NCBI GenBank assembly: GCA_900557585.1
Contig: USTJ01000046.1
Span: 1 to 6,374 of the forward strand
Origin: an uncultured Eubacteriales bacterium
Lineage (GTDB): Bacteria > Bacillota > Clostridia > Christensenellales > UBA1242
Length of the DNA stretch: 6,374 nucleotides
Direction: 5' to 3'
The position numbers and the translations under genes are program-made. Under the pieces are notes generated by a model. It worked only from the letters and a program-made list of their open reading frames with translations, made no database searches and had not been told where the DNA came from. Shown piece by piece: positions 1 to 5,417 of the stretch; the first letter of the stretch is position 1, and every line of letters starts with the position of its first letter.

Positions 1-1
1 T

Positions 2-898
2 TTTCACCATGAACAATCTTTAGATGTTCGCGAATCAGTCATTAAAGAAAAAGAAAAGAAAGTAGAAGAAGCAAACCAACACTTAGACAAAAAAGCACAG
101 GAATTAGCAAAACAAAAAGAAGATTTAGATGAAAAAATCAATTCAATTATTGCTGAATTAGAAAAAGTTGCGGGGATGACCTCCTCTCAAGCCAAAAATG
201 AATTATTAGAAAGAGTGAAAGAAAAATCTCAAAGAGAAATCGCTGCTTATTTAAAAGAACAAGAAGAAATTGCTAAAGAAAAAGCAGACGATACAGCTAG
301 AGATATTTTAGCCTTATCTATAGAACGTTTTAGTCAAGAAGTGGCTTCAGAAAGAACCATTTCAGTTGTTTCTTTACCTTCTGATGAAATGAAGGGACGA
401 ATCATTGGTCGTGAAGGAAGAAACATTCGTGCAATTGAGGCTGCAACTGGCGTTGATTTGATCATTGACGACACCCCAGAAGCAATCATTCTTTCAAGTT
501 TCGATCCAATCAGAAGAGAAGTTGCAAGACTTACTCTTGAAAAACTTATCACCGATGGAAGAATCCATCCAACAAGAGTTGAAGACATTGTTGAAAAAGT
601 GAAAAGAGACATTGAAAAAACAATCAAAGAAGCGGGCGAAAACGCAACTTTCGAGGCAGGAATTTTCAATCTTCATCCAGAACTTATCAAAATTCTTGGA
701 CGTTTGAAATATAGAACTTCATATGGTCAAAACGTTCTCAAACACAGCCTTGAAACATCATATATCGCTGGTGCACTTGCTGGCGAACTTGGCGCAGATG
801 TTCAAATTGCAAAACGCGGGGGTCTTCTTCATGATATTGGAAAAGCACTCGACTCTGATTATTATATTGTAATACGAACAGAAAAAAAAAGAAACTAA
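2..898 (+). CDS. rny: Ribonuclease Y, 5'-partial fragment carrying coiled coil, KH and first half of HD domain
   Basis: RNase Y is the membrane-anchored endoribonuclease that initiates mRNA decay in many Firmicutes. The frame is open from base 2, so the ATG at 176 is internal. By comparison with the roughly 520-residue B. subtilis protein, about 90 residues (the membrane anchor and start of the coiled coil) lie outside the window. Residues 1-115 of the visible part are a charged Glu/Lys-rich coiled coil. A KH RNA-binding domain follows, with its GxxG loop in [15 protein letters not shown] (from about residue 131). The HD domain then supplies LKHS (His248) and [10 protein letters not shown] (His277-Asp278). 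After that the sequence stops matching the family: the usual HExEGSHxxIG block is replaced by [14 protein letters not shown], ending at TAA 896-898. The rest of the gene continues in the +1 frame. All 11 Leu codons before base 390 are TTA and none of the 16 after it are. I am sure of the family; whether the break is biological or an error is open. Confidence 0.93.
   Translation, partial: FHHEQSLDVRESVIKEKEKKVEEANQHLDKKAQELAKQKEDLDEKINSIIAELEKVAGMTSSQAKNELLERVKEKSQREIAAYLKEQEEIAKEKADDTARDILALSIERFSQEVASERTISVVSLPSDEMKGRIIGREGRNIRAIEAATGVDLIIDDTPEAIILSSFDPIRREVARLTLEKLITDGRIHPTRVEDIVEKVKRDIEKTIKEAGENATFEAGIFNLHPELIKILGRLKYRTSYGQNVLKHSLETSYIAGALAGELGADVQIAKRGGLLHDIGKALDSDYYIVIRTEKKRN
851..898 (+). 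other. Frameshift plus non-homologous patch inside rny
   Basis: Between KALD (ending 853) and IAKKYKE (from 900) there are 46 bases. Family members such as B. subtilis RNase Y have 13 codons (39 bases) there, encoding a HEVEGSHV-type block. None of the three forward frames encodes anything like that block. The segment contains the A9 run 882-890, a natural slippage site. Deleting a single A restores one frame, but the conserved block would still be missing. The lesion is therefore both a +1 shift and a local replacement. Confidence 0.75.
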
Positions 899-1298
899 AA
901 TTGCAAAAAAATATAAAGAAAGCCCAGAAGTAATTCATTGTATCGAGGCTCACCATGGCGGTGTTGAATATCATTCACTTGAAGCAATTTTGGTTCAAGT
1001 TGCAGATGCAATTTCATCAAGCCGTCCAGGTGCAAGAAGAGAATCTCTTGATGCCTATGTAAAACGTCTTGAAAAACTTGAAGAGATTGCAAACTCTTTC
1101 AAAGGCGTTCAAACATCATATGCAATTCAAGCCGGTCGTGAAATTAGAATCGCAGTAAAACCAGAAGTTGTTGATGACAGTGGAATGATTGTTCTTGCAA
1201 ACGAAATTGCAAAGAAAATTGAATCTGAACTTGAATATCCAGGTCAAATCAAAGTAAACATCATTCGTGAGACCAGAGCGTCAGCAACTGCGACCTAG
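891..1298 (+). CDS. rny: Ribonuclease Y, C-terminal fragment in the shifted frame
   Basis: This is the remainder of the HD domain and the C-terminal domain of RNase Y. Homology resumes at 891 with [16 protein letters not shown]. It continues through the conserved IEAHHGG, the metal-binding aspartate in [27 protein letters not shown], and the family's closing [15 protein letters not shown]. The frame is open from 873, after a TAA at 870-872, and the first ATG is at 990. No ribosome binding site precedes that ATG and it lies inside the HD domain, so I do not regard it as a true start; this piece was originally part of the upstream frame. The last few residues (SATAT) differ from the common VEYAK ending. 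Removing one A from the A9 run at 882-890 would join the two fragments. Alone, this piece lacks the HD dyad and the RNA-binding domain and should be inactive. Its Leu codons are CTT or TTG with no TTA, matching the later part of the upstream fragment. Confidence 0.9.
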   Translation, partial: ETKIAKKYKESPEVIHCIEAHHGGVEYHSLEAILVQVADAISSSRPGARRESLDAYVKRLEKLEEIANSFKGVQTSYAIQAGREIRIAVKPEVVDDSGMIVLANEIAKKIESELEYPGQIKVNIIRETRASATAT

Positions 1299-1308
1299 GA
1301 TTGCAATC

Positions 1309-1348
1309 TCTGCTATAAAAAACAGCAGAAAAAACTATCACATGATAG
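1309..1348 (+). other. Two small hairpins downstream of rny
   Basis: TCTGCT (1309-1314) pairs with AGCAGA (1324-1329) across a 9-nt loop. CTATCA (1335-1340) pairs with TGATAG (1343-1348) across a 2-nt loop. Both lie between the rny stop codon and its terminator, so they would form in the 3' untranslated region. They are short, and I assign no function beyond possible 3'-end structure. Confidence 0.4.
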
Positions 1349-1364
1349 CAAACAATATTTGCAT

Positions 1365-1391
1365 AAAAACCACCCGTTTGGGTGGTTTTTT
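1365..1391 (+). terminator. Rho-independent terminator of rny
   Basis: AAAAACCACCC (1365-1375) pairs perfectly with GGGTGGTTTTT (1380-1390) across a GTTT loop, and the 3' side runs into a T6 tract. It lies about 65 bp after the rny stop codon. The A-rich left flank would also give some activity on the opposite strand, but no minus-strand gene approaches it. Confidence 0.92.
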
Positions 1392-1580
1392 ATTGCAGGA
1401 AAAAATAAAAATCTAAACAAATTTTTTGCTTCTCGTTTTTAAATTGTAAAAATATTTGATATATAAATTTACTTTTTTTCTTTCACATATCACAATTATA
1501 CTGAATAGCGTATAAGGTAAAGTTTTAAATAAAAGATATTAGACACATAAAAATTTGTGTTTATTGTATTTTTATTTGTC

Positions 1581-1626
1581 ATTTTGAGCAAACGAAGCAT
1601 ACACTAAATGCGTAGTGCGTCGAAAT
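1581..1626. repeat. Imperfect palindromic element, probable short interspersed repeat
   Basis: The ends ATTTTGA (1581-1587) and TCGAAAT (1620-1626) are complementary with one G-T wobble position. The core CACTA (1602-1606) pairs with TAGTG (1613-1617) around a 6-nt loop. The text between the ends (GAGCAAACGAAGCA, GTGCGTCGAAATAAC) has the style of small palindromic intergenic repeats with a GAGCGNAGCGAAG-like core seen across many Clostridia and Bacteroidetes genomes. It is richer in G and C than its surroundings. Only one copy is present here, so repeat status is inferred from resemblance. Confidence 0.5.
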
Positions 1627-1723
1627 AACTTATCGTTTATATAAAAACTTGTTATATTGTGTTTACTGTACAATACAAGAACTTTGGTTACATTTCAACA
1701 AGATATTAGCAATCGTATTTTAA

Positions 1724-1752
1724 TATACATTTTTGCTTTTATGCATGTAATA
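1724..1752 (+). promoter_or_regulatory. Weak promoter candidate for the M19 dipeptidase gene
   Basis: TATACA (1724-1729) and TAATAT (1747-1752) are separated by 17 bp, which fits a sigma-A type promoter. The -35 element has two mismatches to TTGACA. The predicted transcript would start about 23 bases before the ATG at 1782. In sequence this AT-rich such matches arise by chance, so confidence is low. Confidence 0.3.
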
Positions 1753-1781
1753 TTATTTTGTGTTTGGGCATAATTTTGAAT

Positions 1782-2630
1782 ATGAAAATATTTGACCTTC
1801 ACAACGATTTTTTGACCGAGATAAAATCTGAAAAAGCAAAAAATCGTTTTCTTTTATCAAAAAAAACAAGCCCTGCAAGCGACATTTGCAGTGCTGTTTG
1901 GACAAGCAAAATGGATGCTGAAACCGCACTTTTTAGCATTGAAAAAGCCTATGATTTTATTGATAAACACAATCAAAATGAAAATGAGAAAACACCAAAT
2001 CTTTTGCTTTCAATTGAAGATTTGCATTTTGTTTCAAAATATAACATTGAAAGAGTGATAAATGCAAATCCGGTGTCTGTAACTTTAACATGGAACTTTA
2101 ACAATAATTTGGCTGGCGGGGCGATTGATGGCGGTGATATGACGCTTTTTGGGCTTGAAATTGCAGAAATACTTGAAAAGAATCATATTTTTGTGGACAC
2201 TGCACACCTTTCAGAAAAAAGTTTTATGACTTTTGCAAAAATTACACAAAAACCAATTTTCTGTTCACACGCAAATGTTTTTTCTTTCACCGAACATGAA
2301 AGGAATTTGAAAGACTATCAACTTCAAATGATAAAAGAGTCGGGCGGACTTGTTGGAATTTGTTTAGTTTCGGATTTTTTAACAAAAAATAAAAAGGCAA
2401 CAATTGGTGATGTTGCACGGCATATAGACTATGTTGTAAGTCGTTTTGGAAAAGAGTTTTGTGCTCTTGGAACCGATTTTTTTGGAACAAAGAAATTGCC
2501 AAAATTTGTGAAAGATTATTCGTCGCTTTCACTCCTTGAAGACAGGCTTCGCTTCATGGGCTATGACGCGCAAACAATTGAAGACATTTTCTTTAATAAC
2601 GCAAACAACTTTTTCAAAAACAATAGGTGA
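1782..2630 (+). CDS. Peptidase family M19 (membrane/renal dipeptidase-type) dipeptidase
   Basis: This is a predicted zinc dipeptidase of the renal dipeptidase (M19) family, an amidohydrolase-fold enzyme that splits dipeptides. The metal and substrate motifs appear in the expected order over 282 residues: DLHND (His7, Asp9), the bridging glutamate in SIED (Glu79), DTAH (His142), SHANVFS (His163), HERNLKD (Arg174) and GTDFFG (Asp232). All ligands known from the human enzyme have counterparts, so it should be active. It has no signal peptide or membrane segment, so the protein is probably cytoplasmic despite the family name. I chose ATG 1782 because the HxD motif follows within a few residues, as in the family; the frame is also open from a TTG at 1758. 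No clear Shine-Dalgarno sequence precedes either. At 282 residues it is somewhat shorter than the roughly 310 usual for bacterial members. It stands alone, converging on the recombinase gene, and its substrate cannot be told from the sequence. Confidence 0.9.
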   Translation: MKIFDLHNDFLTEIKSEKAKNRFLLSKKTSPASDICSAVWTSKMDAETALFSIEKAYDFIDKHNQNENEKTPNLLLSIEDLHFVSKYNIERVINANPVSVTLTWNFNNNLAGGAIDGGDMTLFGLEIAEILEKNHIFVDTAHLSEKSFMTFAKITQKPIFCSHANVFSFTEHERNLKDYQLQMIKESGGLVGICLVSDFLTKNKKATIGDVARHIDYVVSRFGKEFCALGTDFFGTKKLPKFVKDYSSLSLLEDRLRFMGYDAQTIEDIFFNNANNFFKNNR

Positions 2631-2634
2631 GTAT

Positions 2635-2664
2635 AAAAAGCCAAACAATTTTGTCTGGCTTTTT
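2635..2664. terminator. Bidirectional intrinsic terminator between dipeptidase and recombinase genes
   Basis: AAAAAGCCAAACA (2635-2647) pairs with TGTCTGGCTTTTT (2652-2664) with one A-C mismatch and an ATTT loop. Read on the plus strand it ends in a T5 tract followed by ATTTT, four bases after the dipeptidase stop codon. Read on the minus strand it ends in TTTTTATA, about 10 bases after the recombinase stop codon. It therefore serves both converging genes. Confidence 0.9.
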
Positions 2665-2674
2665 ATTTTGGTTT

Positions 2675-3730
2675 TTATTCTTCGTTTGTTCGAAGGTGCA
2701 CTTTGTCGGCAGCCTTTTTTCGAATGTCTTCGGTGATTGCCGCATAGTGCTTTTTGGTTGTGTTTACGTCTTTATGTCCAAGAACGTCGGCAACAATATA
2801 AATGTCTCCGGTTTGGCGATAGAGTTCTGTGCCATAGGTTGAACGAAGTTTGTGGGGTGTTATGTGTTTGAGAGGGGTTACAATCTCGGCATATTTTTTC
2901 ACAAGTTTTTGAACCGCTCTTGGAGTTATTCGTTTGTTTTGAAGCGAAACAAAAAGTGCTGGTTCGGTTTTCAGATATGGGTTTTGATTGCGTTCTTCAA
3001 TATAGTCAAAAAGTGCAACTTTAACTTCGTCAGAGAAATAGAGAACAACTTGGTTTCCACCTTTTCGAGTAATTTTCAGGGCATTTGTTTTAAAGTCTAC
3101 ATCGTCAACATTCAGACCAACACACTCGCTTACACGCATGCCTGTTCCAAGAAGCAGGGTGAGCATTGCAAGGTCACGGCGTCTTGTGATTTTATGAAAA
3201 CCTTTTGCATGCCCAGAAAGGTCGTCGCCACTGTCAACTTCGTCAAGAAATTTTGGAATTTCGTCGTGTTCAAGACGAATAATGTTTTTGTCGTGAAGTT
3301 TTGGGGTTGGAACCTTTGATGCAACGTTTTGTGAAATCATTTCTTTTTGATAGAAATATTTGAAAAAAGCACGAATGGTTGAAAGTTTTCTTGATTTTCC
3401 GCGCTCACTGTTTGTTTTAAGTTCGCCATCTTTGTCTTCATATGAAGAAAGATAACTCAAAAATCTTTCAATGTGTTGTGCTTTAACATTATTCAAATCT
3501 TCGGGTTCAAGAGTGTTTATGTTTTTGCCGTTAAAGGCATTTGTTTCGTTGAACATAAACTCAAAGAAAATGCGAAGGTCATAGCCATAGTTAAGGCGGG
3601 TGAGGGCACTTGTTCGGTTTTCAATTCCTGTGAAAAAGTCATAGCAAAACTCGGGTAGTTCGCGCAAAACTTTTCGAAGTGCAACATTGTTTTTATAGTT
3701 TCTTTCGTTAAAATATGATACGTTTTTCAT
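2675..3730 (-). CDS. Tyrosine recombinase, XerC/XerD-like
   Basis: This is a site-specific recombinase of the phage-integrase (tyrosine recombinase) family, 351 residues. An N-terminal SAM-like core-binding domain (about residues 20-135) includes TRLNYGYDLRIFFEFM and RGKSRKLSTIRAFFKYFY. The catalytic domain (about 150-340) carries all six active-site residues: Arg199 (GTGMRVSE), Lys223 (TRKGG), His293 and Arg296 (TPHKLRSTYG), His319 (LGHKD) and the nucleophile Tyr329 (KKHYA). The sequence resembles a chromosomally conserved recombinase widespread in Clostridia more than a prophage or transposon integrase. No att-like repeats, excisionase or cargo lie beside it, so a housekeeping role such as dimer resolution is possible but unproven. 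ATG 3730 fits the N-terminus of that group. No Shine-Dalgarno sequence precedes it, and the best promoter match places the transcript start almost on the ATG. I omit a symbol because xerC and xerD cannot be told apart from sequence alone. Confidence 0.93.
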   Translation of the reverse strand: MKNVSYFNERNYKNNVALRKVLRELPEFCYDFFTGIENRTSALTRLNYGYDLRIFFEFMFNETNAFNGKNINTLEPEDLNNVKAQHIERFLSYLSSYEDKDGELKTNSERGKSRKLSTIRAFFKYFYQKEMISQNVASKVPTPKLHDKNIIRLEHDEIPKFLDEVDSGDDLSGHAKGFHKITRRRDLAMLTLLLGTGMRVSECVGLNVDDVDFKTNALKITRKGGNQVVLYFSDEVKVALFDYIEERNQNPYLKTEPALFVSLQNKRITPRAVQKLVKKYAEIVTPLKHITPHKLRSTYGTELYRQTGDIYIVADVLGHKDVNTTKKHYAAITEDIRKKAADKVHLRTNEE

Positions 3731-3736
3731 GACTAT

Positions 3737-3766
3737 ATTTTACAACTTTTTCAAAACGTATGTAAA
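3737..3766 (-). promoter_or_regulatory. Candidate promoter of the recombinase gene, possibly leaderless
   Basis: On the minus strand TTTACA (3766-3761) and TAAAAT (3742-3737) are 18 bp apart, a fair sigma-A match. Only six bases separate the -10 element from the ATG at 3730. Transcription would therefore begin at or beside the start codon, and no ribosome binding site is visible. Confidence 0.45.
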
Positions 3767-3857
3767 GTATTTTGCGAACAGTTGTGAAATTTATTGAAGT
3801 TTCTGGCTAAAAATAAACACAAAACAGGTGGGGATATTCATATTTTTATCAATTTTG

Positions 3858-3886
3858 TTGCAATAGTTTTATAAAAAGTGTAAAAT
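3858..3886 (+). promoter_or_regulatory. Candidate promoter of serS
   Basis: TTGCAA (3858-3863) and TAAAAT (3881-3886) are separated by exactly 17 bp, a good sigma-A type match. The predicted start point lies about 25 bases before the serS ATG. That leaves no room for a T-box leader, which controls serS in some other Firmicutes. Confidence 0.6.
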
Positions 3887-3905
3887 ATCAATTATTAAAC
3901 ATATT

Positions 3906-3913
3906 GGAGAAAG
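3906..3913 (+). promoter_or_regulatory. Ribosome binding site of serS
   Basis: GGAGAAAG, with the core GGAG at 3906-3909, lies seven bases before the ATG at 3917. This fixes the serS start and agrees with the usual SerRS N-terminus. Confidence 0.8.
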
Positions 3914-3916
3914 ATT

Positions 3917-5209
3917 ATGATTGCAATTGAACTTATTCGTGAAAATCCAGATTTGGTGCGCGAGAACATTAAAAGAAAATTCCAAGACAAAAAATTGCCA
4001 CTTGTTGATGAAGTGATTGATAAGGATAAAAAACTTCGTGAAATGAAAAAAGATGGTGATGATTGCCGTGCAAAAAGAAACAACCTCAGTTCACAAATTG
4101 GAATGCTCATGAAAGAAAAGAAAATTGAAGAAGCAAACCAAATTAAAGCCGAGGTTCAAAAAATCAACCAAAAACTTGTTGACATTGAAAACCAAGAAGC
4201 AGAACTTGAAACTCAAATCAAAACCGCAATGATGCAAATTCCAAACATCGTTTCAAAAGATGTTCCTGTTGGAAAAGATGATGGGGAAAATGTTGAAATG
4301 CAAAGATTTTTGGAGCCAAAAGTTCCAGAATATGAAATTCCATATCATGCAGACATCATTGAAAATCTTGATGGTGCCGATTTTGGTGCAGCAAGACAAA
4401 CCTCTGGAACAGGATTCTATTATCTTGTTGGTGATGTTGCTCGTCTTCACAGTGCAATTTTGGCATATGCAAGAGATTTCATGATCAACAAAGGCTTCAC
4501 ATATTGCATTCCACCTTTCATGATTCATGGAAATGTTGTAAACGGCGTTATGAGTTTTGACGAAATGCAAAATATGATGTATAAAATTGAAGGGGAAGAC
4601 CTCTATTTAATTGGAACAAGCGAACATTCTATGATCGGTAAATTTATTGATACAACAACAGAAGAAGCAGAATTACCAAAAACACTAACAAGCTATTCTC
4701 CATGTTTCAGAAAAGAAAAAGGAGCACATGGTATCGAAGAACGCGGAATCTATCGTGTTCACCAATTTGAAAAACAAGAAATGATTGTTCTTTGCAAACC
4801 AGAAGAAAGCGAAGAATGGTATAATAAAATGTGGAACTATTCAGTTGAACTTTTCACATCAATGGAAATTCCTGTAAGAACACTTGCATGTTGCACAGGC
4901 GACCTTGCAGACCTCAAATATAAAAGCCTTGACGTAGAGGCTTGGTCACCTCGTCAAAAGAAATATTTTGAAGTTTGCTCTTGCTCAAACTTGACCGATG
5001 CTCAAGCACGTCGTTTGAAAATTAGATATAAAACAAAAGATGGAAAGTCAAATCAACTTGTTCACACACTCAACAACACAGTTGTTGCGCCACCAAGAAT
5101 GCTTATCGCATTTCTTGAAAATAACCTTCAGGCAGATGGAAGAGTTCTTATTCCAGAAGCTCTTCGTATGTACATGGGTGGTAAGGCAGAATTAGTACCA
5201 GTTAAGTAA
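3917..5209 (+). CDS. serS: Seryl-tRNA synthetase (SerRS)
   Basis: This is a class II aminoacyl-tRNA synthetase that activates serine with ATP and charges tRNA-Ser (and tRNA-Sec where present) in the cytoplasm. At 430 residues it is the normal bacterial length. Residues 1-110 form the charged helical arm (DLVRENIKRK onwards) that grips the long variable arm of the tRNA. The catalytic domain has the serine-binding GTSEHS loop (about 233-238), motif 2 FRKEKGAHGIEERGIYRVHQFEKQEM (264-289), the LACCTGDLADLK segment (323-334) and motif 3 with VVAPPRMLIAFLENN (389-403), ending IPEALRMYMGG. The GAHGIEERG form of motif 2 and NNTVVAPPR in motif 3 mark a SerRS subgroup found in Clostridia rather than the GKDTRG form of B. 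subtilis or E. coli. The start has a good ribosome binding site and the gene has its own promoter. Three TTA/CTA leucines at 4607-4687 and CAG, AAG and TTA codons after 5129 are unlike the rest of the gene. Confidence 0.98.
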   Translation: MIAIELIRENPDLVRENIKRKFQDKKLPLVDEVIDKDKKLREMKKDGDDCRAKRNNLSSQIGMLMKEKKIEEANQIKAEVQKINQKLVDIENQEAELETQIKTAMMQIPNIVSKDVPVGKDDGENVEMQRFLEPKVPEYEIPYHADIIENLDGADFGAARQTSGTGFYYLVGDVARLHSAILAYARDFMINKGFTYCIPPFMIHGNVVNGVMSFDEMQNMMYKIEGEDLYLIGTSEHSMIGKFIDTTTEEAELPKTLTSYSPCFRKEKGAHGIEERGIYRVHQFEKQEMIVLCKPEESEEWYNKMWNYSVELFTSMEIPVRTLACCTGDLADLKYKSLDVEAWSPRQKKYFEVCSCSNLTDAQARRLKIRYKTKDGKSNQLVHTLNNTVVAPPRMLIAFLENNLQADGRVLIPEALRMYMGGKAELVPVK

Positions 5210-5247
5210 TTGGATTATTAAGTAATAGAAATACTGTATATAATTAA

Positions 5248-5292
5248 AAATGTGGATAAAACATATCAAAAGAATATGTTTTATCCACATTT
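5248..5292. terminator. Perfect 19-bp hairpin after serS, probable bidirectional terminator
   Basis: AAATGTGGATAAAACATAT (5248-5266) is the exact reverse complement of 5274-5292, with a 7-nt loop (CAAAAGA). On the plus strand it is followed by GTTTTATG. On the minus strand it is followed by TTTTTAATTA, so it could end both serS and the opposing phosphotransferase transcript. The stem is AT-rich. Each arm also contains a perfect DnaA box (5251-5259 and 5281-5289), so it may act as a protein-binding site as well as a terminator. Confidence 0.7.
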
Positions 5293-5300
5293 GTTTTATG

Positions 5301-5323
5301 TTATCCACAAATTTTGTGGATAA
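5301..5323. repeat. Near-perfect palindrome of two opposed DnaA boxes
   Basis: TTATCCACAAA (5301-5311) is the exact reverse complement of TTTGTGGATAA (5313-5323) around a single central T. It juxtaposes two perfect 9-mer boxes in opposite orientation with 5 bp between them. There is no T tract after it, so it is not a terminator. Confidence 0.85.
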
Positions 5324-5378
5324 GTGTGTTAATTCTGTGGGAAATCCATTAAAATGCTGTTAAAAACCAGTATTTTAA

Positions 5379-5417
5379 TGTGGAAAACTTTGTTTATATT
5401 GGTATGTGGAAAACTTT
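5379..5417. repeat. Direct repeat TGTGGAAAACTTT, two copies 26 bp apart
   Basis: Identical 13-mers lie at 5379-5391 and 5405-5417, each containing a relaxed DnaA box. The 26-bp period is about 2.5 helical turns. The second copy reaches the stop codon of the opposing phosphotransferase gene. Confidence 0.8.

Larger units (their letters stand above)
1299..1781. other. Long AT-rich intergenic region, no gene found
   Basis: There is no open frame with family resemblance on either strand. Besides the hairpins and terminator just after rny, it holds an imperfect palindrome (1581-1626). That palindrome is flanked by two near-identical 14-mers, TTGTGTTTATTGTA (1555-1568) and TTGTGTTTACTGTA (1657-1670). 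A weak promoter candidate lies just ahead of the dipeptidase gene. I see no riboswitch or tRNA-like structure. Confidence 0.7.

Noticed and set aside
334..669. 111-residue minus-strand open frame over rny
   Set aside because: It is a shadow of the RNase Y coding frame, Ser- and Phe-rich, with no ribosome binding site or domain.
882..898. Programmed ribosomal frameshift at the A9 run in rny
   Set aside because: The needed shift is +1, whereas A-run slippage is typically -1. RNase Y is not known to need one, and the conserved block after the HD motif is missing in any frame.
1758..1781. TTG start giving the dipeptidase eight extra residues
   Set aside because: There is no ribosome binding site, and the extra residues lie before the conserved MKIFDLHND beginning; ATG 1782 fits the family better.
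2852..3319. 155-residue plus-strand open frame inside the recombinase gene
   Set aside because: It is fully antisense to a protein with clear catalytic motifs; its Phe/Val-rich composition is a mirror of that gene and it has no recognisable domain.
2675..3730. Recombinase as the integrase of an integron, prophage or integrative element
   Set aside because: There is no attachment-site repeat, cassette array, excisionase, relaxase or phage gene nearby, and the protein resembles a conserved chromosomal recombinase group.
3731..3916. T-box riboswitch ahead of serS
   Set aside because: The region is short, lacks a T-box core and an antiterminator/terminator pair, and a good promoter match lies only about 30 bases before the start.
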